Source: an uncultured Lachnospira sp.
GTDB taxonomy: Bacteria; Bacillota; Clostridia; Lachnospirales; Lachnospiraceae
Length of the DNA stretch: 61,048 nucleotides
Reading direction: 5' to 3'
NCBI GenBank assembly: GCA_910589305.1
Contig: CAJUTV010000001.1
Coordinates: forward strand, 1-61,048
The translations under genes were made by a program, and so were the position numbers. Below the pieces are notes generated by a model. It did not search any database, had not been told where the DNA came from, and was given only the letters and a program-made list of their open reading frames with translations. This document shows positions 42,275 to 50,214 of this stretch, piece after piece (positions within the stretch are counted from its first letter, which is position 1; each line of letters opens with the position of its first letter).

Positions 42275-43470
42275 TATTTATTTGTCTCCTCTCCATTCAT
42301 ATATTTTGCAACCGTATCAACATCTTTGTCACCACGCCCAGAAAGACACATAACAATGGTCTTTCCTTTATATTCATTTTGTGCCATCTTAAATACATAC
42401 GCCATTGCATGAGCGCTCTCGATTGCTGGAATAATCCCTTCTAGTCTGCATAACTCCATCAGCGCATCCATACATTCTTTATCCGTAATAGATACATAGA
42501 CGGCTCTTTTTGTATCACGAAGATAAGCATGTTCCGGTCCAACACCTGGATAATCAAGACCTGCTGAAATAGAATGTGCAAGTTGTATATTTCCATCATC
42601 ATCTTGCAAAAGATATGTTTTCATACCATGCAGTACGCCAACTTGCCCCAAAGCCATAGCCGATGCATGTTTTCCAGTCTCAATGCCAAGTCCTCCTGCC
42701 TCAACGCCAATCAAATCAACTTCTTTTTCATCAATAAAATCTGCAAACATACCAATCGAATTAGAACCGCCGCCCACACAGGCAACGACAGCATCGGGCA
42801 ATTTACCTTCTTTTTCTAATATCTGCCTTTTTGTCTCTGTTGAAATAATACGCTGAAATTCTTTAACAATTTTAGGATATGGATAAGGACCAACGGCTGA
42901 ACCCAACACATAAAAAGTATCTTCTGCTCTCTCTGCCCACGTTCTTATTGCCTCATTGGTGGCATCTTTTAATGTTGCGCTCCCTGTTGTTACTGGCAAA
43001 ACAGTTGCACCAAGCATCTGCATACGAAATACATTTAATTTTTGTCGTTCAATATCTTCTTTTCCCATATAAATGGTACATTCCATATTAAATAAAGCGG
43101 CGCCTGTCGCTGTTGCAACACCATGCTGTCCAGCTCCTGTCTCTGCAATAATCTTTGTCTTGCCCATTCTTTTTGCCAATAAAATTTGTCCTATTACATT
43201 GTTAATCTTATGTGCTCCTGTATGGTTTAAATCTTCTCTTTTTAGATAAATCGTAGCTCCATATTTTTCACTGAGTCTCTTTGCATAATACAAAGGCGTT
43301 TCTCTTCCCACATATTCTTTTAGATAATACTTATATTCATTGATAAAATTAGAGTCGCTAACAGCCTCATCAAATGCTTTTTCTAATTCTTCTAACGTAT
43401 TCATCAGCGATTCTGCTACATACTGTCCGCCAAACTCGCCAAAATATTTATTTTCTCTGTTTTTACTCAT
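42274..43470 (-). CDS. trpB: Tryptophan synthase beta chain
   Basis: 398 residues. PLP enzyme joining indole and serine. The PLP lysine is in the HTGAHKINNVIGQILLAKRM segment (about residue 87), GAGQHGVATATGAAL follows, and GGGSNSIGMF binds the phosphate. The ATG at 43470 has GAGG five bases upstream within a leader-element copy that overlaps the end of trpF, suggesting trpB translation is separately tuned. Confidence 0.97.
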   Translation of the reverse strand: MSKNRENKYFGEFGGQYVAESLMNTLEELEKAFDEAVSDSNFINEYKYYLKEYVGRETPLYYAKRLSEKYGATIYLKREDLNHTGAHKINNVIGQILLAKRMGKTKIIAETGAGQHGVATATGAALFNMECTIYMGKEDIERQKLNVFRMQMLGATVLPVTTGSATLKDATNEAIRTWAERAEDTFYVLGSAVGPYPYPKIVKEFQRIISTETKRQILEKEGKLPDAVVACVGGGSNSIGMFADFIDEKEVDLIGVEAGGLGIETGKHASAMALGQVGVLHGMKTYLLQDDDGNIQLAHSISAGLDYPGVGPEHAYLRDTKRAVYVSITDKECMDALMELCRLEGIIPAIESAHAMAYVFKMAQNEYKGKTIVMCLSGRGDKDVDTVAKYMNGEETNK

Positions 43471-43475
43471 ATTTT

Positions 43476-43570
43476 CCTCATTTCTGTGCTGCTTTTATAT
43501 AAAAAACGAAATATTACAAAAATAAAACGTTTTATGGGTTTGTGTCAAGCAGCACACCGTCACAAATCCC
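43476..43570 (-). promoter_or_regulatory. Leader element copy 5 (before trpB, overlapping trpF 3' end)
   Basis: On minus S1 = GGGATTTGTG (43570-43561) with CACAAACCC (43544-43536), one bulged A. The loop contains TGTGCTGCTT, which pairs perfectly with AAGCAGCACA ending before GAAATGAGG. Compared with copy 4 both sides changed (GCGC to GTGC; GCGC to GCAC), a compensatory pair. The S1 and loop bases also encode the last residues of TrpF. Confidence 0.8.
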
Positions 43571-44287
43571 ATTTTCCTTCATTCTAACTGCCTTTATAAA
43601 ATCTTCTACTCTTTTTTCATCTTTTCCAATTCGGCTTGGCTGATTTTCAAATTCAACCCCAGAGCTTACATCCACTACATCTGGTGCAGCAATATAAATT
43701 GCTCTTGTCACATTTTCTGCCTTTAAACCGCCTGCAAGAAATACTTTTTTTCCTTTCTTTGCAACCATTTTTTGCGCCTTGCAAATACTATTCCACAAAA
43801 ATGTCTCACCGCTGCCAGATGTTCCCGAGTCAAAAAGCACTCCATAAATTCTATCTGATTTGATTACAATATCTAAATGTTCATAAAATGTTTTGCTTAA
43901 TTTAGGAATATTCTCACATTTACCAATCATATCTGATAATTTCTTGCTATTTGTATCCAACTGCTCATTTTTCATATTGATTGCCCATATTATAGGCATG
44001 GTGCTGTTACTGATAACTTCTTTATCCCACCCGCCATGTATTTGAATATAATCAAATCCAAGCATCTTTATATCCCTTATTTGCTGAATGGTTGGAGATA
44101 CTGCAACCGCAACTTTTTTTATATTGCTATCCAGTTGAATCACCAACTTTTTTGCCAAATCTGGTGATATATTTCTTTTGCTTTTGGGATAATACAAAAC
44201 ACAACCTATATAATCAGGCTTACATTGATTTACAATTTTTACATCTTCAATTGAGGTAATCCCACATATTTTAATCTGCGTACCCAT
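43532..44287 (-). CDS. trpF: Phosphoribosylanthranilate isomerase
   Basis: 251 residues, longer than the usual 200-210. Isomerises phosphoribosylanthranilate. IKICGITSIEDVKIVNQCKPDY carries the catalytic Cys near residue 8; later VLFDSGTSGSGETFLWN (catalytic Asp) and KVFLAGGLKAENV, VDVSSGVEF. The extra length is in a middle insertion around ENIPKLSKTFYEHLDIV and in the last ~25 residues, part of which is encoded by the trpB leader element. GGGAGG precedes the ATG. Confidence 0.94.
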   Translation of the reverse strand: MGTQIKICGITSIEDVKIVNQCKPDYIGCVLYYPKSKRNISPDLAKKLVIQLDSNIKKVAVAVSPTIQQIRDIKMLGFDYIQIHGGWDKEVISNSTMPIIWAINMKNEQLDTNSKKLSDMIGKCENIPKLSKTFYEHLDIVIKSDRIYGVLFDSGTSGSGETFLWNSICKAQKMVAKKGKKVFLAGGLKAENVTRAIYIAAPDVVDVSSGVEFENQPSRIGKDEKRVEDFIKAVRMKENGICDGVLLDTNP

Positions 44288-44320
44288 AATATGCCTCCCT
44301 TCTTACTCCATTTATAATGT

Positions 44321-44482
44321 TAAGCGGATATTCGCAATCCGCTACGCTACTTGCTCATAACCTCATAGCTACTATCGTAGCTTTTCAGTGGGAGCTTATA
44401 CTCCCACTAAAACAAGCAAGTCCCCACCCCCACTTATGCCTTTGCAGCATTGAAATGGGGGACTTCCTTGATGAGGTTAACG
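44321..44482 (+). repeat. Interspersed repeat R, longest copy (R1)
   Basis: Lies in the 233-bp gap between trpC and trpF. Features on plus: GCGGAT/ATCCGC hairpin at the left end, AACCTCAT matched by ATGAGGTT at the right end, AGTGGGAG/CTCCCACT hairpin and AAGTCCCC/GGGGACTT hairpin. Relatives at 17337, 40418 and 57721. The multi-hairpin layout recalls palindromic ends of IS200/IS605-type elements, but no transposase is present. Confidence 0.65.
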
Positions 44483-44520
44483 TGCTATTTAACATTTGCA
44501 AGTCAAGAAAAATCTAAATT

Positions 44521-45294
44521 TTACCCCATTTCCTTCCACCTTAAAGCCAATGCTTTAGGGTCGTCAGCTTCCATCAAAGCCGTTCCAATAAGCAATGCAT
44601 CAACATGGCTCTCATTTAAAATTTTTATATCGTTATCGTTTGACACACCGCTCTCAGATACAAGAACGGTATCTTTAACCATTGCAGCCAACTTTTTTGT
44701 TGTATCCAAACATACATCAAACGTTTTTAAATTGCGGTTATTGATACCTATAATTTTGACGCCGAACTGTAGCATACGATTCATTTCCCATTCATCGTGT
44801 ACCTCACACAATACATCAAGCCCTAACCGATATGCCAAATCATATAATTTTTTAAATGTTGTATCATCTAAAATAGCAGCAATTAACAAGATGGCATCGG
44901 CTTCTATCACTTTTGCCTCATAGACTTGATATTCTGTAAAAATAAAATCTTTTCTTATAATAGGCAGCTTTGTCATTGTTCTTATCTGTTTTAAATAATC
45001 AATACTGCCATAAAAATAGTCTTCTTCTGTCAGACAAGATATCGCATCAACTGCTTCATTATAACAATCCATTCGTTTCATCAAATCAATTTTACTTGCC
45101 ATATTCCCATGACTTGGCGATGCCTTTTTAAATTCACCAATAATAGAAAGTCCTTCCTTTTTTAATGCCTCATAAAAACTCACAGATACTCGATTTGATT
45201 TAAGGGCTTCCTTTTTCATATCCTCTAAGCTGATATGTTTTATCTGCTCTTCTAATCTGATTTTTTTTGCTTTTACTATATCATCTAAAATCAT
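44521..45294 (-). CDS. trpC: Indole-3-glycerol phosphate synthase
   Basis: 257 residues. Forms indole-3-glycerol phosphate from CdRP. IGEFKKASPSHG with the catalytic Lys, PIIRKDFIFTEYQVYEAKVI, IIGINNRNLKTFDV and VSESGVSN are all present. ATGA overlap with trpG. A trpD gene would normally sit between trpG and trpC, but the four-base overlap leaves no room for it. Confidence 0.96.
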   Translation of the reverse strand: MILDDIVKAKKIRLEEQIKHISLEDMKKEALKSNRVSVSFYEALKKEGLSIIGEFKKASPSHGNMASKIDLMKRMDCYNEAVDAISCLTEEDYFYGSIDYLKQIRTMTKLPIIRKDFIFTEYQVYEAKVIEADAILLIAAILDDTTFKKLYDLAYRLGLDVLCEVHDEWEMNRMLQFGVKIIGINNRNLKTFDVCLDTTKKLAAMVKDTVLVSESGVSNDNDIKILNESHVDALLIGTALMEADDPKALALRWKEMG

Positions 45295-45860
45295 AAAATC
45301 CCCTTTATAAAATTTTCTATCATTCTTTTTCCATGTTCTGTATAGATGGATTCAGGGTGAAATTGCATTCCAACAATTGGATATTTTCTATGTTTAACTG
45401 CCATAATCACACCGTCATCTGTTGTTGCTGTAACACAAAGACACGCTGGAATACTATCTGGCAAAATAACAAGCGAATGATACCTTGCAACTTTTAAACC
45501 ATCTTTTAATCCTGAAAAAATGCCCGTCTTACAATGTTTGATGACGGATTGTTTTCCGTGAAAAATATGCTCAGCATAGCCAATCGTTGCACCAAATGCC
45601 TCACCGATACACTGATGACCAAGACATATGCCAAGTATCGGCTTTTTTCCTGCAAAGTATCGAATTACATCAAGGCAAATCCCTGCTTCTTTTGGACTTT
45701 TTGGACCAGGCGACAAAACAATTGCCGCCGGATTTAACTGTTCAATTTCTTGGATATTGGTACAATCATTTCGCACCACCATAATATCCTTATCAAATAT
45801 TCCTAAAAATTGATATAAATTATACGTAAATGAATCATAATTATCAATCAAAAGAATCAT
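45291..45860 (-). CDS. trpG: Anthranilate synthase component II (glutamine amidotransferase)
   Basis: 189 residues. Supplies ammonia to TrpE. Class I amidotransferase: LIDNYDSFTYNLYQF start, PILGICLGHQCIGEAFG with nucleophile Cys, and VGMQFHPESIYTEHG with the His-Glu pair. It overlaps trpE by ATGA. It could also serve folate synthesis as PabA, but the context is trp. Confidence 0.96.
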   Translation of the reverse strand: MILLIDNYDSFTYNLYQFLGIFDKDIMVVRNDCTNIQEIEQLNPAAIVLSPGPKSPKEAGICLDVIRYFAGKKPILGICLGHQCIGEAFGATIGYAEHIFHGKQSVIKHCKTGIFSGLKDGLKVARYHSLVILPDSIPACLCVTATTDDGVIMAVKHRKYPIVGMQFHPESIYTEHGKRMIENFIKGIL

Positions 45861-47341
45861 AAATTTTCCTCCTCCACAAGGGTTTTTGCCAATGCCATCA
45901 CTTTATTGCAACATTCATTATATTCATTTTCTGGAATAGAATCTGCCACAATTCCTGCTCCTGCTTGAAGATATACCTTATCCCCTTTTTTTATCATTGT
46001 CCTTATTGTAATACAAAAATTCATATTTCCTTCAAAAGACAAATACCCTGTAGCGCCTCCATATAAACCTCGCCTTACACTTTCTAATTCATCAATAATT
46101 TCCATCGCTCTGATTTTTGGCGCACCGCTTAATGTTCCTGCCGGTAAAAATGCTGAGATAACATCAAATGGTGATTTTACTTTCCCACTTTTCCCCTCCA
46201 CCAATGAAACAATGTGCATAACATGCGAGTACTTTTGTATTTTCATCCATTCAGATACTCTCACCGTACCAATCTGGCTTATTTTCCCCATATCATTTCT
46301 TGCAAGGTCTACCAACATTACATGTTCTGCCAATTCTTTCTCATCTGCTAAGAGCTGCCTTTCTAAAAAAACATCTTCTTGTGGTGTTGTTCCGCGTTTT
46401 CTTGTTCCTGCTATTGGACAAGTATACACTCTCTGGTCTGTCTGTTTGACAATCATTTCTGGAGAACTTCCTATTATCTCAAATTCACCAAAATTATAAT
46501 AATATAAATAAGGTGATGGATTTCGTTGTCTTAATTCTTTATATAAATCAAAGCCATCACGCTTTGTCTGTATCGTCCATCGCTGTGATAAAACGGTTTG
46601 AAAAATATGTCCTTCCACAATATACGCTTTAATTTTTTTGACTTTTTCTGTATATTGCTGTAATGTATCCGATTTTTTAATAATGATGCCATCATGTTTT
46701 TGTTGTCTGTTATCAACATTATTATCTTCATCTATTGCTTCTTGTTTATCAACATTCTTTTGTATTGTTTCTATATTCTTTAAATCCTCTATATCACATT
46801 GTTTTAACGCTTTATTAATCAGTTTGTCTATCTGTATCAATGCTTCTTCTTCGCCTTCTTTACTGTCTCTTTCCAATACAACAGCTGTGAGTGTTTCTGC
46901 CATATGGTCTATTGCAATAAATTGTGTTGTCACCATAAGCTGTATGGTTTCAATACCAATCTCATCGGGATTACAATCTGGCAGATTTTCTGTATATCGA
47001 ATAAAATCATACCCAAAACTTCCAACAAAACCTCCATTAAATTCTAATGCACTTCCATTCGTGTTAATTTCAAACATATCATAATATTCTTTTAATAGCT
47101 GAACAGGATTGCCTTCCACAACTTTTGACACACCGTTTCTATCTGTTATAACAAGCGCATTCTTTTTTGATTGAATCAACATTTCTGGCTCCACACCCAT
47201 AAATGTAAAACTACCCTTTTCCTTATCATTGCTTTCCATAAGAAAGCCAATTTTTTTTGCTCCAAGATTTTCGTAGATATCCACGCCAGACTCATCTACA
47301 ATGCTTACGGTTTTCTTATATACTTTCAACATTTTTTTCAT
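45857..47341 (-). CDS. trpE: Anthranilate synthase component I
   Basis: 494 residues. Chorismate to anthranilate. C-terminal catalytic domain: VFQTVLSQRWTI, YYYNFGEFEIIGSSPEMIVK, CPIAGTRKRGTT, ADEKELAEHVMLVDLARND, LPAGTLSGAPKIRAMEIIDE. A charged loop at about 200-220 (AIDEDNNVDNRQQKHDG) is longer than usual. First gene of trpEGCFBA, downstream of a T-box. GGGG is about ten bases before the ATG. Confidence 0.96.
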   Translation of the reverse strand: MKKMLKVYKKTVSIVDESGVDIYENLGAKKIGFLMESNDKEKGSFTFMGVEPEMLIQSKKNALVITDRNGVSKVVEGNPVQLLKEYYDMFEINTNGSALEFNGGFVGSFGYDFIRYTENLPDCNPDEIGIETIQLMVTTQFIAIDHMAETLTAVVLERDSKEGEEEALIQIDKLINKALKQCDIEDLKNIETIQKNVDKQEAIDEDNNVDNRQQKHDGIIIKKSDTLQQYTEKVKKIKAYIVEGHIFQTVLSQRWTIQTKRDGFDLYKELRQRNPSPYLYYYNFGEFEIIGSSPEMIVKQTDQRVYTCPIAGTRKRGTTPQEDVFLERQLLADEKELAEHVMLVDLARNDMGKISQIGTVRVSEWMKIQKYSHVMHIVSLVEGKSGKVKSPFDVISAFLPAGTLSGAPKIRAMEIIDELESVRRGLYGGATGYLSFEGNMNFCITIRTMIKKGDKVYLQAGAGIVADSIPENEYNECCNKVMALAKTLVEEENL

Positions 47342-47448
47342 CTATAAAATCCCCTTTCTTTCTAAACTATATCGTTGTAAATATCACTGGTTGTATATTA
47401 AAAATATATAATTTTATATTTCAATTTATATAACAACCTATTTTTTAA

Positions 47449-47776
47449 TTAAAAATGCCCCCAACAGCAATATACATGCTGTCAGGGACGTTTATACAAC
47501 GTGGTGCCACCCATCTTTACAAGCAAACAAAAAAGCATACCCAAACTGGATATGCCACCGTTTTTCTTGACTCTTTCAATACAATGTAGCCAAATAGTCT
47601 ACAACTATATCTACCCTCTATAACGTGAGGTCTACGTCGCAGGCTACTGTCAATTCACCTTTGCATCTCCCAAACCCATTCCTAAAGGCGCTCCACACCA
47701 GCTCTCACCACCGCTGACTCTCTGTAATGTACCTGCCTGAAGTACTATTTTGTTCATCGACTTTAAATCATTTAAT
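47449..47776 (-). promoter_or_regulatory. T-box leader of the trp genes, with terminator
   Basis: On minus: a Stem I start (GCAGGTAC paired with GTAGCCTGC), AGAGAG, GGTGGTGAGAGC distal loop, GAGATGC, then GAATTGACAGTAG where the specifier lies, and later the T-box sequence ATGGGTGGCACCACG (antiterminator side, near 47500-47515). The terminator CCCTGACAGCA/TGCTGTTGGGG plus TTTTT is at 47490-47455. The UGGC bulge predicts a tRNA with G73, as tRNA-Trp has. The expected UGG is not obvious at the specifier position. Confidence 0.92.
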
Positions 47777-47783
47777 TTCAGTT

Positions 47784-47812
47784 ATTCTATCATCTTCCAA
47801 TATTGATGTCAA
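47784..47812 (-). promoter_or_regulatory. trp promoter
   Basis: On minus: TTGACA, 17 bases, TAGAAT, directly before the T-box leader. Confidence 0.85.
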
Positions 47813-47921
47813 TAAAAATATTTTAAACTCTAAAATATTTGCAATCATTTATATATCATATTCATCAAGAACCAAAATCTCCACTTTTACTAATCACATA
47901 ATTGACTTGCTCATACTTCTT

Positions 47922-48491
47922 TTAATTCAGTGCTTGTCTTTTATTTTTCATCACCAGCACATGTGCAGGAGGAAGATTATTCATAACGCGCAAATTTCTT
48001 CTTATATCAAAAAATTGCTCAAAAAACTTTCTCTTTACCATACTATACTGAAATGTAATAAAAATACCCTTTTTCCCAATTACTTTTTTAGTTGCTTCTA
48101 ATATACTCTCCGATTCTTTTTTTGGCAATGATGTAAATGGCAAACCTGATATCACACAATCAACCCTTTTTATCTCCATTTTTTTCAGATATTTACAGAC
48201 ATCTGCTGCATTGCCATGCACTATGTAAATATTTTCTTTGCTGCCATATTTCTTTTTTAATTCACTGCAAAATTCTTTATTTTGCTCAATTAATACTAAT
48301 TTTGTTTCTTTTACTTTATTTGTAACAAGCCCATCTGTAAATGAACCTGTCCCTGGTCCATACTCTACAATACATTTTGCCTTCTCAAAATGAATAGGTT
48401 GTATCATCTTTTTTGCCAACGCTTTTCCACTTGGGGCAATAGCTCCTATTTTTCTTGGATTTAATAGAAATTGCTTTAGAAAGTCAAACAT
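47922..48491 (-). CDS. Class I SAM-dependent methyltransferase (phospholipid N-methyltransferase/KsgA-like fold)
   Basis: 189 residues. SAM-binding motif I is CIVEYGPGTGSFTDGLV near 40-56, with an acidic post-I end VLIEQN; NIYIVHGNAADV and CVISGLPFTSLP follow. The start FLKQFLLNPRKIGAIAPSGKAL resembles PmtA-type phospholipid methyltransferases. The substrate (lipid, rRNA or other) cannot be set. Monocistronic in appearance. Confidence 0.78.
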   Translation of the reverse strand: MFDFLKQFLLNPRKIGAIAPSGKALAKKMIQPIHFEKAKCIVEYGPGTGSFTDGLVTNKVKETKLVLIEQNKEFCSELKKKYGSKENIYIVHGNAADVCKYLKKMEIKRVDCVISGLPFTSLPKKESESILEATKKVIGKKGIFITFQYSMVKRKFFEQFFDIRRNLRVMNNLPPAHVLVMKNKRQALN

Positions 48492-48604
48492 CTTGATTAC
48501 TCCTCACTATTGTTTGTTATAATATATTATTATATATTATTGATATAAGAATCACCTTTAACATTTCCTTATATTTCTATTATTTTATCATCATGCCCTT
48601 TTAA

Positions 48605-49234
48605 TTACAACAATTCTTTCACTTTATTAATTTTTTTAATATAATCTTTATCATTTACTTTTCCAAACCCATATGCAGCATATATAAAATCAATTCCTGC
48701 CTCTTTTGCAGACTGTGCATCTTTTTGTGTATCACCCACATAAACCGGACATTGCAATCCATTTCTTTCTATCAACAACTTATTATTGATGCCTTTGTTT
48801 ACTCTTGTCCTTCCCCAACACTCTGTATCATCAAAATAAGCTTCCATATGATGCGCTTTCATAAATGCCTGTATATATCCATCTTGGCAATTACTAACTA
48901 TATATAATTTAAATTTTTGATGTAGTTTCTTTAGTACATCTTCCAATCCATCATATAAAATACCGCCATGTTGTGACAAATATTCATTCTCATAATAACA
49001 CAGTTCATCCATAAGCGTTTTTTGTACATGTTCCGATTCATTTGGAAAAAGTTTTGCAGCAATTTTATACATCGTAAGCCCCATACATTCCTCTAATTCT
49101 TCTTCTGTAATAGGTTCCCTTTTTATTTCATGATGCCGCAGCAACACTTCATTCCACGATTGTTTTATCGGTTTTGTGGCATCCCACAATGTTCCGTCCA
49201 AATCAAATATTATTCCATCATATTTTGCATCCAT
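48605..49234 (-). CDS. HAD family hydrolase (phosphoglycolate phosphatase-like)
   Basis: 209 residues. HAD motif I GIIFDLDGTLWDAT at about 8-21, motif II YIVSNCQDGYI near 113, and motif III/IV VYVGDTQKDAQSAKEAGIDFI near 168, with an alpha-helical cap between I and II. Typical small-molecule phosphatase; substrate unknown. It follows the TPR gene by three bases, so they form one unit. Confidence 0.88.
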   Translation of the reverse strand: MDAKYDGIIFDLDGTLWDATKPIKQSWNEVLLRHHEIKREPITEEELEECMGLTMYKIAAKLFPNESEHVQKTLMDELCYYENEYLSQHGGILYDGLEDVLKKLHQKFKLYIVSNCQDGYIQAFMKAHHMEAYFDDTECWGRTRVNKGINNKLLIERNGLQCPVYVGDTQKDAQSAKEAGIDFIYAAYGFGKVNDKDYIKKINKVKELL

Positions 49235-49237
49235 TTC

Positions 49238-50158
49238 TTAAACTCCATTTCCTAAAAGTTCATCAAGCTGTTTTAACATACGTGCTAAAAGTTCTTCTTG
49301 TGTAATATCATAACAAATTGAAAAACAATCTCGTGCAAGACTGTATTCATGGTCATTCATCATCAGTTCGCCCACCCTGTAAATAACACCGATTGTATCT
49401 GGGTTTGGTCCTGGCTCAATACTAGATTGTTCCAATATTTTTTGCATTTCCTTAATAGACCACTGCGGTGTATCATCACCCAACGCATTTTTAAGATATT
49501 CTAATTCCTGACTGGCATTTTCTGTACTATAATAAATATTGCTGTAAAGATAACAGCACCTTGCCGTCTGTGTATTATATTTTGACACATGATAATATCC
49601 CATATTTCTATAATAACGCGCCATTGTTGCTCTTGTGCAGCACAATTTATAAGCCTCTTTCGTCGCAATCAAATAGCGTTCTAACATATTTAAATACTTA
49701 TAGCATTCTGCCAAACCAAGTATTGCATCCAAATCAACAGGATTCCAGCAAATTGCATCTTTGTAAGCTGCTGCCCCTGCCTTGTATCTGCCAAGTTTTA
49801 CACTTAAATCTCCATATGCTCTGTAATATTCACCTATTGGAAGCTGTGTACAGCAAACTTGAATATCAGGCTTATAATAATAGGCATATACATAATACTC
49901 CATAACATGATTTAAGCTAATATATATCTCATTATTGGTTTTACCATCAACCGTTTCAACTTTTTGTATATTCTTTTCACTGATACGAATATGACCTCTG
50001 TTATCTATCATTCCAGCTTTTCGGATATGAAATTGCCCCTCTATGCTCTCAAGGAGTTCTTCAATAAGCGCTGTCGCTTCATCAATCCGTTCTTCTGAAA
50101 ACATTTGTTTAAAATCTGCAAATTTTTCCTTTAATTCTTCTATATTGTCAATATCCAT
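49238..50158 (-). CDS. TPR-repeat protein, function unknown
   Basis: 306 residues made of helix pairs; clear TPR-like units at GEYYRAYGDLSVKLGRYKAG, DLDAILGLAECYKYLNMLER and MARYYRNMGYYHVSKYNTQT. No signal peptide or membrane segment, so cytoplasmic. Start: ATG 50158 with GAGG six bases upstream. Downstream partner is the HAD phosphatase. No specific role can be assigned. Confidence 0.75.
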   Translation of the reverse strand: MDIDNIEELKEKFADFKQMFSEERIDEATALIEELLESIEGQFHIRKAGMIDNRGHIRISEKNIQKVETVDGKTNNEIYISLNHVMEYYVYAYYYKPDIQVCCTQLPIGEYYRAYGDLSVKLGRYKAGAAAYKDAICWNPVDLDAILGLAECYKYLNMLERYLIATKEAYKLCCTRATMARYYRNMGYYHVSKYNTQTARCCYLYSNIYYSTENASQELEYLKNALGDDTPQWSIKEMQKILEQSSIEPGPNPDTIGVIYRVGELMMNDHEYSLARDCFSICYDITQEELLARMLKQLDELLGNGV

Positions 50159-50164
50159 ATTTTT

Positions 50165-50195
50165 CCTCACTTCTGCCCCGTTTTTGCACAAAGAA
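50165..50195 (-). promoter_or_regulatory. Half copy of the leader element (before TPR gene)
   Basis: On minus AAAAACGGGGCAGAAGTGAGG resembles the 3' half of the leader element, but I find no matching upstream loop or S1. Probably degenerate or fortuitous. Confidence 0.3.
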
Positions 50196-50214
50196 CAAAA
50201 CATTCTTATGGTTT

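Noticed and set aside
43532..44287. Possibility that the long TrpF is a TrpF-TrpD fusion hiding the missing trpD
   Set aside because: It is only about 40 residues longer than usual and shows no TrpD glycine-rich phosphoribosyl motif.
50165..50195. Eighth full copy of the leader element before the TPR gene
   Set aside because: The 3' half looks similar but no complementary loop or S1 hairpin was found upstream.
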